Assembly (NCBI GenBank): GCA_947259575.1
Contig: CAMYMU010000056.1
Location: 1-37,696, forward strand
Direction: 5' to 3'
Source: an uncultured Ectothiorhodospiraceae bacterium
GTDB lineage: Bacteria > Pseudomonadota > Gammaproteobacteria > UBA6429 > Thiohalophilaceae
DNA length: 37,696 bases
Made by a program: the position numbers and the translations under genes. Every line of letters starts with the position of its first letter. Within the stretch, counting starts at the first letter, position 1. The notes below the pieces were generated by a model, which saw only the letters and a list, made by a program, of their open reading frames with translations, was not told the origin of the DNA and ran no database searches. Below are positions 6,662 through 16,093 of the stretch, piece after piece.

Positions 6662-8296
6662 CTATTCTGGACCAAATACACTCTGTCTGACACTACTCCA
6701 TAATGGCTTACCAAAGCTACGACGGATAGCCCAGGGCAAACCAATACTACCGGCAGACAAAAGCCGATCATGAAAGCTCTTTAGCGAAAAATCTTTTTCC
6801 ATGCCTTGCAGTCGATCGCGGGTCTCATTAATCAGTGCCCAACCCGTCGCATAGCCCATCGGCACAGTCGGCGACTGGCTGTACCAGCTAAGATCTGCCA
6901 TTGCCTGGCTTTGGCTAAATCCTAGCTTATCCTGCATCCGCTGAGCACAACTTTCCAGCGGCTGATTCTTCGCATGTAACTCCACATCGATCATTACTCT
7001 CAGTGCTCGCCACAAGCGATCTTTTAATAATATGAACTCAGACTCTTTCTTATCGAGAAAACCCTGCTCAACCATGTGTTGTTCGCAGTACAAGGCCCAG
7101 CCTTCATACATGGTAGCTGATGCATTTAACAAGCGCGGCAGTGTTCGTGAATGCGGTGCAATGTTTGCGGTAACGAACTGTAAATGATGGCCGGGCCATG
7201 CCTCGTGTACACAAGTGTGCTGTAAGCTCACCAGGTTGTGTTCGCCCCAACTATCTTCATCGACGGGTGGTGTTACATAGTAATATGCAGTTTGTGATGG
7301 GTCAGTGGGCATGGGATCCAGGTAGGCCGCAAAGGGGATCTGGTGTTTTAGAAAAGTCGGTGTCTCAATCACATGTAAGAACTGTTGTTCTGGCATGCTA
7401 ACAAGGTCATGACTCTTTACAAACTCATAGGCCGCTTGCATGCGATCTTTATAAATATTTAGCAGATCACCCTCGGGTTTAAATTGATTCTGAATTTTTT
7501 CTGTCAGGGCATGAATGTCGTGGTTACCCTGCAAGGTCTCGGTAACATTGAGAAGGTCTTGCCATGTTTCATCATAGAGTTTGTTGCCAAAACGATGTAG
7601 ATCGTCTGCGTTGACATCCAATCCATGTTTATACGCCAGCTTGAGGTCAAACATTTCTCGGCCGCAGGCAAAATCACCTTTTGCTCTTTTAACCAAATCC
7701 TTCTGCATGAAACGCGCGAAGTCTTCTAGCGCATGGGCCGCAGCTTCAAGTTCAGGATCAATACGACACTGCTGAATAAACGGATGGTGAGGTAACTGAC
7801 GGAAGTATTTTACTCCCTCCTCGGCTTCGGTGATTGCAGACTCCAACCAAATGGCAGGAATGCTCTCCGGCTCAGTTTGCAGGTGTGATTTGGCTCCCCG
7901 TAAATATCCTGGGATGGATAGTAATCGCGCCTTGAGTGCAGAGCATCGATCCTTAACTGGTCTCAGGGTTAATTGATAAATAGCATTAACGGGAACAAAT
8001 CGAGTCGGATCCTTAATTCGCCAGTCATGATCGATAAGTTTTTTGCTTTCAAGAATGGCACTTCCGGCCATTAATTGAAGATCGATTTTCTGATCGTCAT
8101 CAAGATCGTCTTTGTTCAGTTCATCAATTGCATCTATCAGTTTTTCATTTAATGTGATTAGTGCACCTATGTCATCGTCCCCATAAGGTGCAAGCAGCTC
8201 ACTATAACCTTCAACACCCATATCAACCGCGGCCTCGGGATGAAACCGAAACCAGGCACGATAATAACTATCCACTAATTCGTTATATACAGACAC
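6662..8296 (-). CDS. DUF885 family protein, predicted metallopeptidase-like
   Basis: A 544-residue protein of the DUF885 family, members of which are thought to be zinc carboxypeptidase-like enzymes. The hallmark HEAWPGHHLQF (about residues 365-375) supplies a His-Glu-x(3)-His-type metal site, and a Glu in ATMYEGWALYCEQ some 25 residues on is the likely third ligand. The C-terminal GYATGWALINETRDRL is also typical. No signal peptide is visible, so it is probably cytoplasmic. It is the first gene of a leftward set with the VOC protein and speD. Substrate unknown. Confidence 0.88.
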   Translation of the reverse strand: MSVYNELVDSYYRAWFRFHPEAAVDMGVEGYSELLAPYGDDDIGALITLNEKLIDAIDELNKDDLDDDQKIDLQLMAGSAILESKKLIDHDWRIKDPTRFVPVNAIYQLTLRPVKDRCSALKARLLSIPGYLRGAKSHLQTEPESIPAIWLESAITEAEEGVKYFRQLPHHPFIQQCRIDPELEAAAHALEDFARFMQKDLVKRAKGDFACGREMFDLKLAYKHGLDVNADDLHRFGNKLYDETWQDLLNVTETLQGNHDIHALTEKIQNQFKPEGDLLNIYKDRMQAAYEFVKSHDLVSMPEQQFLHVIETPTFLKHQIPFAAYLDPMPTDPSQTAYYYVTPPVDEDSWGEHNLVSLQHTCVHEAWPGHHLQFVTANIAPHSRTLPRLLNASATMYEGWALYCEQHMVEQGFLDKKESEFILLKDRLWRALRVMIDVELHAKNQPLESCAQRMQDKLGFSQSQAMADLSWYSQSPTVPMGYATGWALINETRDRLQGMEKDFSLKSFHDRLLSAGSIGLPWAIRRSFGKPLWSSVRQSVFGPE

Positions 8297-8320
8297 GTAA
8301 GAGACCCACCTACTTTATTA

Positions 8321-8737
8321 TTATACTTCTACCAGCTCAAAATCATGTGTTATGTCAGCAGTCTTCGCTAACATGATCGATGCGGAACAATATTTCTCTG
8401 CTGACAATTCAACCGCCCGTGCTACTCGCTTTTCACTTAGGTTTTTTCCCGTCACAATAAAATGTGCATGAATTTTGGTAAACACTTTTGGTTCTGTTTC
8501 CGCACGCTGGGCATCCAGCTGGACTACACAATCAATTATTTCTTGTCGGGCCTTTTTCAGGATAAGGACCACATCGAAGGCTGAACATCCCCCCATCCCT
8601 AGCAATAATAGTTCCATTGGACGCGCCCCCTGATTTTTCCCACCATATTCTTCTGCACCATCCATGATCACAGTGTGGCCGGTTTCAGACTTACCATCAA
8701 AACGTGCTTCACCCGCCCATTTAACCTCTGCCTTCAT
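8321..8737 (-). CDS. OsmC family peroxiredoxin-like protein
   Basis: A small OsmC/Ohr-superfamily protein of 138 residues, predicted to reduce organic or lipid hydroperoxides with two cysteines. Cys51 lies in GGCSAFDVVLIL and Cys117 in AEKYCSASIML, matching the catalytic pair of the YhfA-like branch. It lies 24 bp upstream of the DUF885 gene on the same strand and diverges from crp, an arrangement I recall from Pseudomonas (PA0653 beside vfr and speD). AAGGGG lies 10 nt before the ATG at 8737. The exact substrate is unknown. Confidence 0.92.
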   Translation of the reverse strand: MKAEVKWAGEARFDGKSETGHTVIMDGAEEYGGKNQGARPMELLLLGMGGCSAFDVVLILKKARQEIIDCVVQLDAQRAETEPKVFTKIHAHFIVTGKNLSEKRVARAVELSAEKYCSASIMLAKTADITHDFELVEV

Positions 8738-8892
8738 ACTTCATAACCCCTTGTTTTTTTTAATCATCTCGACTTTTCCACATAAAAACTTGTGTTAATC
8801 CTCATTTGGCTAATCTATGTTCAAGTTCAGTAAAGAGCTGTCGATAAGCCAGTGACGCCGGTCGCATTTTTCTTACGATTTATAGGATAACC

Positions 8893-8921
8893 TTGCGCCA
8901 ATCTAAAAGCACTGGTATACC
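8893..8921 (+). promoter_or_regulatory. Putative crp promoter
   Basis: TTGCGC (8893-8898) and TATACC (8916-8921) are separated by 17 nt. The predicted start near 8928 leaves a 22-nt leader that contains AGAAGGAC (8933-8940) as ribosome binding site. A TATATA run at 8923-8930 is an alternative -10. Confidence 0.5.
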
Positions 8922-8949
8922 ATATATATAGTAGAAGGACGCCCGCAAT

Positions 8950-9615
8950 ATGGCACAAGCACAAAGGAACACTATGTCTGTCACAGCAACACCGCAACAA
9001 ACAGGAATTGCCCACCTGGATCGATTTCTGGAGCATTGTCACCGACGTCACTACCCAGCAAAAAGTGTCATTATTTATGCTGGAGATAAACCCGATGTCT
9101 TATATTACATCATTGATGGTTCCGTCTCGGTTTTGATTGAAGACGAAGACGGTCACGAGATCGTACTCGCCTACCTGAATAAAGGTGACTTTTTTGGTGA
9201 AATGGGTCTGTTTAGTGAAGACCCGAATCGCAGCGCCTGGGTGCGTACACGCACCGCCTGTGAGGTCGCTGAAATCAGCTACACCAAATTCCGCCAGCTT
9301 TATCAGGAACACCCAGACATTATGTTTGCGATGGCCTCGCAAATGGCTTCCCGTCTAAGAGACACTAGCCGTAAAGTTTCAGACCTTGCCTTTATGGATG
9401 TAACGGGTCGCGTTGCCCGCACACTGCTGGATCTATGTAAGCAACCTGACGCAATGACCCACCCCGATGGCATGCAAATTCGCATCACCCGTCAGGAGAT
9501 TGGTCGAATCGTAGGCTGCTCACGTGAAATGGTGGGACGCGTACTCAAAGCAATGGAAGAACAGGAACTTATTTCTGTAAAAGGTAAGACGATTGTCGTA
9601 TTCGGTACGCGGTGA
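8950..9615 (+). CDS. crp: cAMP-activated global regulator Crp/Vfr
   Basis: A global transcription factor that binds cAMP and then DNA. The 221 residues align with E. coli CRP across the full length: the cyclic-nucleotide pocket has FFGEMGLF (Glu) and RSAWVRT (Arg-Ser), and the T-S pair in [13 protein letters not shown] matches the residues contacting the adenine. The helix-turn-helix [20 protein letters not shown] has the recognition residues Arg, Glu and Arg as in CRP, so it should read TGTGA-type sites. Two starts are plausible: ATG 8950 (AAGGA 9 nt upstream) and ATG 8974 (AAGGA 5 nt upstream). It is followed by a strong terminator. Confidence 0.96.
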   Translation: MAQAQRNTMSVTATPQQTGIAHLDRFLEHCHRRHYPAKSVIIYAGDKPDVLYYIIDGSVSVLIEDEDGHEIVLAYLNKGDFFGEMGLFSEDPNRSAWVRTRTACEVAEISYTKFRQLYQEHPDIMFAMASQMASRLRDTSRKVSDLAFMDVTGRVARTLLDLCKQPDAMTHPDGMQIRITRQEIGRIVGCSREMVGRVLKAMEEQELISVKGKTIVVFGTR

Positions 9616-9635
9616 TTTTATTTTTTTCTGATTTT

Positions 9636-9664
9636 AAAAAAGGCAGCCTAGGCTGCCTTTTTTA
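9636..9664 (+). terminator. Rho-independent terminator after crp
   Basis: The sequence is self-complementary, AAAAAAGGCAGCC-TA-GGCTGCCTTTTTT. The GC stem followed by at least six T is a terminator on the plus strand, and its symmetric A-run lets it also act on leftward transcription. Confidence 0.9.
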
Positions 9665-9675
9665 TTACATCATTA

Positions 9676-9800
9676 TTTTTTTCGCCCACTGGGACGAGAT
9701 TCTTTTCTTTGCTTGTCATTGGTGTTTTTTCGCTCTCGCCGAGAGCGACCTACTTATTTTTATTCCTATTTCGCTTCGCTCGAGCGAGTCCCTGTACTGC
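9676..9800. repeat. Truncated copies of the hairpin module
   Basis: Two degenerate copies of the end-module of the neighbouring element lie here. One at 9676-9697 has a T-run and CG-CCCAC-TGGGACG. The other at 9725-9756 has a T-run, the palindrome CGCTCTC-GCC-GAGAGCG (9731-9747) and ACCTACTT before diverging. A further perfect palindrome, TCGCTCGAGCGA, is at 9776-9787. None carries a gene. The sequence of the palindromes differs while the symmetry is kept. Confidence 0.55.
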
Positions 9801-9869
9801 TCTCGGCCTTCCATGGCCTTTGCAGTATAAGCACATCCATGTGCAAATCTTTCTGCTTGTCATGTTGTG

Positions 9870-10379
9870 CTTTTTCGCAGCACTGCTGCGACCTACTTTC
9901 TTGTATCGACAAGAAAGTAGGCAAAGAAACTCCTCCCCTGCGCTTGCCAACCATTCGAGTCTTATTGGCTTACTCAGTGAAACTTTGTGATTCGCCTTCC
10001 ATAGCTCATCACAAAGGCTCGGCGTCGTGCCTCGCCCCGTTCGGGTTTCACTTGCGTTTAGCCAAACGCCTCTCATGGCAGCGCAAGGGGATTGTCCACT
10101 GAGCCAGTACAGTGAAATAAAACGCACCCTTATTTCTGCTCTAGGTGTGAGCAACAATGCCCCCATGTGTGGGTGTGTGAGTTTTGTATTTTTTGAGGAC
10201 GTAAAAATAGAGCGAGCCATGGACGGCGAGCCCGGTTTTGCTGAGCAGGGAGGCGAATCAAAACCGGACAGGGCAGAAAAATACTAAAACTCACTGATTA
10301 CACCCGCAACGGGGGAGCATTTCTTTGCTTACTTTCTTGTTGCGACAAGAAAGTAAGTCGTCCCAGTGGGACGAAAAAG
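9870..10379. mobile_element. 0.5-kb non-coding element with 60-bp imperfect inverted ends
   Basis: The left end (9870-9929) and the reverse complement of the right end (10320-10379) match at about 49 of 60 positions. Each end consists of a T-run, a 7+1+7 palindrome (CGCAGCA-C-TGCTGCG left, CGTCCCA-G-TGGGACG right), a 13-bp hairpin with a 4-nt loop (9892-9921 and 10328-10357) and GCAAAGAAA. Differences fall in the hairpin loops or change both arms of a stem together. No transposase is encoded; the frames inside (for example 9750-10220 minus) look like chance. I see no clear target duplication. It looks like a non-autonomous mobile or structural repeat; the class 'mobile element' is inference. 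Confidence 0.6.
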
Positions 10380-10389
10380 ACAAATAAAG

Positions 10390-11190
10390 TTATAGATCAA
10401 ACAACTCCCGGAGCTTCACTCCAGGATCATCCGCCACCATAAACGCCTCTCCAACTAGAAAGGTATGCACGTTATTATCACGCATTAGCTTGACATGTTC
10501 TGGGGTATGAATTCCGCTTTCTGTCACAACAAGTCGATCGTTGGGGATTTTGTCGAGCATTGATAAGGTCGTATTCAGTGAGGTCTCAAAGGTACGCAGG
10601 TTTCGGTTATTAATTCCAACCAGCTTATTTGGTAGTCTCAATGCGCGTTGCAGCTCTTCTTCATCATGTACTTCGACTAAAACATCTATCCCAAGTTGGT
10701 TTGCAAGATCGGAGAGTTCTTTCAGTTTGTCATCGTCTAGAGCAGCGACTATCAATAAAATACAATCAGCACCCATGATCCGCGCTTCATAGACCTGGTA
10801 TGGGTCGATAATAAAATCTTTGCGAATAACGGGAAGCTCACATGCCGTTCGTGCATCGACGAGGTAGGCATCACTTCCCTGAAAGAAATCAATATCGGTC
10901 AATACCGACAAGCAAGCTGCCCCTGCCTTGGCATAAGACTCGGCTATTTCGGCAGGATGAAAGTCTGGGCGCATGACGCCTTTACTTGGTGAGGCCTTTT
11001 TGATCTCTGCGATCACGGCGGGTTTACCCGCTTCCACCTTGCTGACTAAGGCATTCACAAAACCACGCGCGGCGGGAATTGACTCAACTTGCTGCTTCAG
11101 CTTTTCTATCGATATTTTTTCACTACGTTCGGCGATTTCTTCGCGTTTACGATTCAGGATTTTAACCAGAATATCCGGCGTGTCACTCAT
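10390..11190 (-). CDS. trpC: Indole-3-glycerol phosphate synthase
   Basis: Closes the indole ring in tryptophan synthesis, converting carboxyphenylamino-deoxyribulose phosphate to indole-glycerol phosphate. The 266-residue TIM-barrel protein begins with the family helix ([14 protein letters not shown]) and contains [19 protein letters not shown] (catalytic Lys and Ser), [49 protein letters not shown], and [12 protein letters not shown] near the end. It is monofunctional, with no TrpF fused. It lies 12 bp downstream of trpD and is the last gene of the operon. The repeat element starts just beyond its stop codon. Confidence 0.97.
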   Translation of the reverse strand: MSDTPDILVKILNRKREEIAERSEKISIEKLKQQVESIPAARGFVNALVSKVEAGKPAVIAEIKKASPSKGVMRPDFHPAEIAESYAKAGAACLSVLTDIDFFQGSDAYLVDARTACELPVIRKDFIIDPYQVYEARIMGADCILLIVAALDDDKLKELSDLANQLGIDVLVEVHDEEELQRALRLPNKLVGINNRNLRTFETSLNTTLSMLDKIPNDRLVVTESGIHTPEHVKLMRDNNVHTFLVGEAFMVADDPGVKLRELFDL

Positions 11191-11202
11191 CGATTCTACC
11201 CA

Positions 11203-12222
11203 TTATTTAAACGAACTGGTCAGGGCTACCAGCTCATTTAGTTTTTGTAGGGCTGCACCTGAATCAATGACTTGTTGTGCTTTTTCTATACCCGCCTTAT
11301 GTGAATCCGCAAGACCGGCCACATAGATCGCAGCACCAGCATTCAATACGACAATATCACGCGCTGGTCCGGTATGACCTTCAAAGATTAGTTTAATCAT
11401 GCCCAGAGATTGTTCTGCCCCGTCAACGACCAGGTGTTTGATATCATCCTGGCGCATACCGAAGTCTTCAGGCGAAATTGAATAAGTGGTAATTTTTCCA
11501 TCTTTCAATTCTGCAACTTTAGTCGCTGCGCCGATACTGATCTCATCCATTCCATCTTCTGAATGCACCACCATGACATGGTTACTGCCGAGTTTCTTTA
11601 AGACATTCGCTAATGGTTCTACCAACTCATCAGAAAATACACCAAGTAACTGGTTCGGTGCACCGGCTGGATTTGTCAGCGGACCTAATACATTAAAGAT
11701 CGTACGTATCCCCATTTCCTTACGTGGACCAATAGCATGCTTCATGGCACTGTGATGCAACGGTGCAAACATAAATCCAACACCTATTTCATCAATACAC
11801 TTCGAAACTTGTTCTGAATTAATGTTTAGATTAACACCCGCCGCCTCCAGTAAGTCCGCACTGCCTGAACTACTGGTTACTGACCGATTACCGTGTTTGG
11901 CAACTTTACCGCCCGCCGCGGCTACCACAAAACAACTGGCAGTTGAAATATTAAAAGTCGAGAGACTATCGCCACCGGTACCGACGATATCCACGACATG
12001 ATCGCCTGTAACTTTCACGCCGGTAGCAAGTTCACGCATAACCTGCGCTGCGGCGGCGATCTCATCAATCGTTTCGCCCTTCATTCGCAGACCCACAAGG
12101 AAACCACCAATTTGTGCAGGTGTCGCTTCACCAGTCATGATAATTTTCATGACCGTCGCCATATCATCATGGCTCAAGTCTTTTCTTTCTAAAACAGATT
12201 TAAGTGCTGCTTGTATATCCAT
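11203..12222 (-). CDS. trpD: Anthranilate phosphoribosyltransferase
   Basis: Transfers phosphoribose from PRPP to anthranilate, the second step of tryptophan synthesis. The 339 residues show the family glycine-rich PRPP site ([21 protein letters not shown]), [23 protein letters not shown] and the [26 protein letters not shown] block with catalytic basic residues. GPLTNPAG follows at the expected spacing. It lies between trpG (19 bp upstream) and trpC, the standard trpGDC order, and is separate from trpG rather than fused as in enteric bacteria. Confidence 0.98.
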   Translation of the reverse strand: MDIQAALKSVLERKDLSHDDMATVMKIIMTGEATPAQIGGFLVGLRMKGETIDEIAAAAQVMRELATGVKVTGDHVVDIVGTGGDSLSTFNISTASCFVVAAAGGKVAKHGNRSVTSSSGSADLLEAAGVNLNINSEQVSKCIDEIGVGFMFAPLHHSAMKHAIGPRKEMGIRTIFNVLGPLTNPAGAPNQLLGVFSDELVEPLANVLKKLGSNHVMVVHSEDGMDEISIGAATKVAELKDGKITTYSISPEDFGMRQDDIKHLVVDGAEQSLGMIKLIFEGHTGPARDIVVLNAGAAIYVAGLADSHKAGIEKAQQVIDSGAALQKLNELVALTSSFK

Positions 12223-12241
12223 AGCCGTATCTCCAGATTAC

Positions 12242-12826
12242 TTATTTATAGGCTTCCAGAAAATTTCGTAACAACTGATGACCTGGGTTGGTTAGAATCG
12301 ACTCAGGATGAAATTGCATCCCCTCGATTGCATATTCTTTGTGCCCCACACCCATAATTTCATCGACTTCACCTTTATCGTTTTCAGTCCAGGCAGTAAC
12401 TTCCAGGCAATCCGGTATTGTATTTTTATCAATCACCAGCGAATGATAACGTGTTGCTTCAAAGGGATTATCAATACCTTTAAAGACACCCACATCACTG
12501 TGATACATCATTGAGGTCTTACCATGCATAATCGCATTGGCATGCACAATGTCACCACCAAAGGCCTGACCAATACTTTGATGCCCCAGGCATACGCCCA
12601 GGATTGGTTTCTTACCTGCAAAATGTTTAATCGTATCAATCGAGACGCCAGCTTCATTTGGTGTGCAGGGGCCAGGCGATACAACAATATACTTTGGATT
12701 CAGTTTTTCGATCTCTGACACCGTGATCTGATCATTACGATGCACAACCACGTCAGCACCCAGTTCACCAAAATATTGCACCAAGTTATAAGTAAAGGAA
12801 TCGTAATTATCAATCATCAATAACAT
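12242..12826 (-). CDS. trpG: Anthranilate synthase component II, glutamine amidotransferase
   Basis: Supplies ammonia from glutamine to TrpE. The 194-residue class I amidotransferase has the triad Cys79 (LGVCLGHQ), His173 and Glu175 (QFHPES), and the oxyanion motif [12 protein letters not shown]. It follows trpE by 10 bp. In some bacteria the same subunit also serves 4-amino-4-deoxychorismate synthase (PabA role); the trp operon context makes TrpG the main job, but dual use cannot be excluded. Confidence 0.96.
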   Translation of the reverse strand: MLLMIDNYDSFTYNLVQYFGELGADVVVHRNDQITVSEIEKLNPKYIVVSPGPCTPNEAGVSIDTIKHFAGKKPILGVCLGHQSIGQAFGGDIVHANAIMHGKTSMMYHSDVGVFKGIDNPFEATRYHSLVIDKNTIPDCLEVTAWTENDKGEVDEIMGVGHKEYAIEGMQFHPESILTNPGHQLLRNFLEAYK

Positions 12827-12836
12827 TCTTCATCCC

Positions 12837-14324
12837 TCACTTATGCACGCCATCGAGACCAGCTTCCGCCATGGCCACTGCTCGAAAAACTGCCCTGCCC
12901 TTATTCATGGTCTCATCCCATTCATTGGTCGGCACAGAATCATAAACAATCCCGGCACCTGCCTGAATATGTAACGTTTGATCCTTGATCACTGCAGTAC
13001 GAATCGCAATTGCCGTGTCCATGTTTCCTGACCAGCCAAGATAACCCACTGCGCCAGAATAAACACCACGCTTTACGGGTTCCAATTCATCAATGATTTC
13101 CATGGCGCGAATCTTAGGCGCACCTGATACGGTGCCCGCGGGGAAGGTCGCTCGCAGGACATCCATCGCACTCATGTTTTCTTTGATAGTGCCCGTCACA
13201 TTAGAAACGATGTGCATCACGTGTGAATAGCGCTCGATTAACATTTTATCCGTTAACTCAACACTACCTGTTTTAGCGATCCGCCCTACATCATTTCGCC
13301 CAAGGTCAATCAACATTAGATGCTCGGCAATCTCTTTTGGATCAGCTAATAAATCCTGTTCAAGCTGCTTGTCCTGATCTTCAGTTTCACCGCGAGGCCG
13401 TGTGCCCGCAATCGGTCTCACTGTCACTACATCGTCTTCGTAGCGCACCAGAATTTCTGGCGACGAACCGACAACATGGAAGTCACCCAGATCCAGATAA
13501 TACATATAAGGTGAAGGATTCAGGCTACGCAGTGATCGATAAAGATCTAGTGGTTGAGCATGAAACGAGATCGACATACGTTGTGAGATCACGACTTGCA
13601 TTGCATCACCATCGGTGATGTATTGCTTAATCTTGTTGACCGCATCCTCATACCCAGCCTGTTTGAAGCCTGAGATAAAGTCTGTCTCTTTAACTTCACG
13701 TGACTTAGCATGCTCCTGCCTGGGCAGAGCCTGATGCATTTGATTAATTAAATCATCGATACGTCCCTGCGCCTGAGCATATGCCTCTTTTTCATCGGGC
13801 TTCGCATGTACGATGATATATAACTTACCACTCAGGTTATCGAATACGATCACCTGTTCTGAAACCATCAACAGGATATCAGGTAACTTTAGTGGGTCAT
13901 CTTTCTCGGCAGTTTTCGCTAACTTTGGTTCGATATAACGAATGGTCTCGTAACCAAAATAACCGACCAGTCCACCGGTAAACTTTGGCATACCCTCAAT
14001 CTCTGGATGCTTAAACGTCGCTTGATAATTCTCGATCCAGGAGAGTGGATCCTCTACCTCAATCTCTTCGTCCAGCTCATTGCCGATAAAGGTCTTGACT
14101 GTTTTGCCATAGACACGAATAACCCGTTCACAGGGCAAACCAATGATGGAGTAACGGCCCCACTTCTCGCCACCATGAACGGATTCAAATAGATAAGAGT
14201 AAGGCCCGTTGGCTAGCTTAAGATAAGTGCTTAATGGGGTATCAAGATCGGCAAGGACTTCCCGCATAATGGGGATAGCTGTATAGCCTTGCTTGGCAAG
14301 TGCCTGAAATTCCTGTTCTGTCAT
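12837..14324 (-). CDS. trpE: Anthranilate synthase component I
   Basis: Converts chorismate and ammonia to anthranilate, the committed step of tryptophan synthesis. The 495 residues contain the chorismate-binding domain with [34 protein letters not shown] and [20 protein letters not shown]. The N-terminal region includes [16 protein letters not shown], close to the Ser-containing feedback site (LLES-type motif), so tryptophan inhibition is expected. A 166-bp gap upstream holds a possible attenuation leader. Unlike P. aeruginosa, where a pyocin cluster separates trpE from trpGDC (recalled), here the four genes are contiguous. Confidence 0.97.
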   Translation of the reverse strand: MTEQEFQALAKQGYTAIPIMREVLADLDTPLSTYLKLANGPYSYLFESVHGGEKWGRYSIIGLPCERVIRVYGKTVKTFIGNELDEEIEVEDPLSWIENYQATFKHPEIEGMPKFTGGLVGYFGYETIRYIEPKLAKTAEKDDPLKLPDILLMVSEQVIVFDNLSGKLYIIVHAKPDEKEAYAQAQGRIDDLINQMHQALPRQEHAKSREVKETDFISGFKQAGYEDAVNKIKQYITDGDAMQVVISQRMSISFHAQPLDLYRSLRSLNPSPYMYYLDLGDFHVVGSSPEILVRYEDDVVTVRPIAGTRPRGETEDQDKQLEQDLLADPKEIAEHLMLIDLGRNDVGRIAKTGSVELTDKMLIERYSHVMHIVSNVTGTIKENMSAMDVLRATFPAGTVSGAPKIRAMEIIDELEPVKRGVYSGAVGYLGWSGNMDTAIAIRTAVIKDQTLHIQAGAGIVYDSVPTNEWDETMNKGRAVFRAVAMAEAGLDGVHK

Positions 14325-14397
14325 TATTGTTACCTAGTTTTCTCATTACACAAACAAACCACAACTGCATCGAAATCAGTTGTCTCCAATTAAGGCC

Positions 14398-14433
14398 TTA
14401 TCGCCATCGTTTGTTTAGTGTTTTCATTTTCAT
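14398..14433 (-). CDS. Candidate trp leader peptide, MKMKTLNKRWR
   Basis: An 11-codon frame (ATG at 14431-14433, TAA at 14398-14400) sits in the gap before trpE and has a Trp codon next to the end. Downstream in the same RNA are a perfect 7-bp hairpin (ACAACTG/CAGTTGT) and a GTTTGTTTGTGT tract that can pair with ACACTAAACAAAC inside the leader frame. Attenuation of trpE is known in Pseudomonas putida. Against it: only one Trp codon, no strong ribosome binding site and no perfect U-run. Treat as a hypothesis. Confidence 0.4.
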   Translation of the reverse strand: MKMKTLNKRWR

Positions 14434-14490
14434 TGTTACTAGGTTTAGCAACTCAGTCTAGCTGCCAGTTCTCGCTATTATTAGGTTCGG

Positions 14491-15198
14491 CTAGGCCGCG
14501 CCCTGTTCCTTATTTGTAGCCGTCCCGGCTGATTCCAACAAACCTTCCAGTTCCGCCATAGAGTCTATCACAGCATCCGGATTTGCTTCGCGAATATCCA
14601 CGCCATGATTATAACCATAGCTCATGCAAATAATCTGAAAACCCGCTGCCCGTGCAGCCTTCACATCACTGACAGAATCACCGAGCATGGTCGCCTCTGC
14701 AGGAGTCACACCTAACTGCTCAGCTACGTGTAGCAATGGCATCGGATCAGGTTTTTTCTTAGGTAATGTGTCGCCGCTGACAATAATTTCAAACTCATCA
14801 TGGATACCCAGGTCCTGAAGTAAAGGAAGAGTAAACTGTGCTGCCTTATTGGTGACACAACCCAACTTGTAATCCGCTGACTTAAGATAGGCCAGGCCTT
14901 CTTTCACGCCTGGATAGAGCACACTGCGCTTTGATGTATTCTCTGCGTAGAGGGCCATAAAGATCGGATACGCCTTTTCAAACAAGGCATCATCCGGCTC
15001 GCCTTCAAGCTGACCAATCAATGCACGCCGCGTTAGACGTTCTACACCATTCCCCACCCACTCGCGCACTTTGGCCTCACCGTGAACCGGCATGCCAAGT
15101 TGCTTCATCATTTCATCTACGCAATAGGCGAGATCAGGGACACTATCTACTAAGGTCCCATCCACATCGATAAGGACCATTTTTGGCTTGTTTAACAT
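14491..15198 (-). CDS. gph: Phosphoglycolate phosphatase, HAD family
   Basis: Hydrolyses 2-phosphoglycolate formed by oxidative damage repair or by Rubisco oxygenation. The 235 residues have HAD motif I LIDVDGTLVDS (Asp11 nucleophile and Asp13), the motif II threonine in CVTNKA, the motif III lysine in LPKKKPDPMPLL and motif IV MLGDSVSDVKAA. The cap lies between motif I and II, as in Gph. It is placed 22 bp after rpe and before trpE, the rpe-gph-trpE order common in gammaproteobacteria, which supports the gph call over other HAD phosphatases. Confidence 0.92.
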   Translation of the reverse strand: MLNKPKMVLIDVDGTLVDSVPDLAYCVDEMMKQLGMPVHGEAKVREWVGNGVERLTRRALIGQLEGEPDDALFEKAYPIFMALYAENTSKRSVLYPGVKEGLAYLKSADYKLGCVTNKAAQFTLPLLQDLGIHDEFEIIVSGDTLPKKKPDPMPLLHVAEQLGVTPAEATMLGDSVSDVKAARAAGFQIICMSYGYNHGVDIREANPDAVIDSMAELEGLLESAGTATNKEQGAA

Positions 15199-15220
15199 CG
15201 TAACTAGTCAACTTCTTACA

Positions 15221-15910
15221 TTATTTAGCTTTGGCTAGCTCATCTTTCATTTGTTTGACGATGGTGTCATACCGATTTGGATCTTTATCATTAGCACCAC
15301 CAAAAACGCCTGAACCAGAAACAAATGTATCGGCACCCGCTTCCGCGATCTCGCGGATATTGTCGACCTTGACGCCGCCGTCGATCTCAAGGCGAATGTC
15401 ACGACCTGATGCATCGATAATCTTGCGTGCTTCGCGCAACTTATCCAGGGCAGATGGGATAAAGCTTTGACCACCAAAACCTGGGTTCACAGACATCAGT
15501 AACACCATATCGACTTTATCGATAACGTAGTTCAGATAATCCAGTGAAGTTGCTGGGTTAAATACCAAACCCGCCTTACAGCCTTCATTATGAATAAGCT
15601 GTAAAGAGCGGTCGATGTGCTCAGAAGCCTCAGGGTGGAAGGTAATATAGGTTGCACCTGCTGCGGCAAAGTCAGGGATGATGCGATCAACGGGTTTCAC
15701 CATCAAATGCACATCAATCGGAGCAGTGACGCCATGCTTGCGCAACGCTTCACAGACCAGCGGCCCGATGGTCAGGTTAGGTACGTAATGGTTATCCATT
15801 ACATCAAAGTGAACGATCTCACATCCGGATGCGAGTACGTTATCAACCTCCTCGCCCAACTTCGCAAAGTCTGCGGATAGGATGGATGGAGCAATTGCAA
15901 AATCTGCCAT
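15221..15910 (-). CDS. rpe: Ribulose-phosphate 3-epimerase
   Basis: Interconverts ribulose 5-phosphate and xylulose 5-phosphate in the pentose phosphate pathway. Starting at ATG 15910 gives 229 residues, the normal family length. GAGG lies 8 nt upstream, whereas the longer frame to 15943 adds 11 residues before the conserved start [14 protein letters not shown]. Active-site blocks are [17 protein letters not shown] (metal and catalytic Asp), [16 protein letters not shown] and LEIDGGVK (second catalytic Asp). It heads the leftward rpe-gph-trp series and is divergent from the secreted hydrolase gene. Confidence 0.97.
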   Translation of the reverse strand: MADFAIAPSILSADFAKLGEEVDNVLASGCEIVHFDVMDNHYVPNLTIGPLVCEALRKHGVTAPIDVHLMVKPVDRIIPDFAAAGATYITFHPEASEHIDRSLQLIHNEGCKAGLVFNPATSLDYLNYVIDKVDMVLLMSVNPGFGGQSFIPSALDKLREARKIIDASGRDIRLEIDGGVKVDNIREIAEAGADTFVSGSGVFGGANDKDPNRYDTIVKQMKDELAKAK

Positions 15911-16093
15911 AGTGACTGCCTCATTACTGAATTCTGTATCCAATCGTATTTGGCGCCGCCGAAAAGCTCAGCACCCCGAAAAATCGAACCGCCAACTCTA
16001 CCGGAAAAGCCCTCGTAATGCAGCTTTTTAGGTGACCCATTCCTATATATACTCTCAGCTGTATCTTGTTCCATTTTAGCCGGAGATATAACC

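Noticed and set aside
6568-6771. N-terminal extension of the VOC protein
   Set aside because: It overlaps the DUF885 coding region and shows no VOC-family similarity; the start at 6567 gives the normal family length.
9750-10220. 156-codon minus frame inside the repeat element, and two overlapping plus frames
   Set aside because: Composition is rich in Arg, Ser and Cys without domain signatures, and the frames cross the hairpin module; they look like chance frames of a non-coding repeat.
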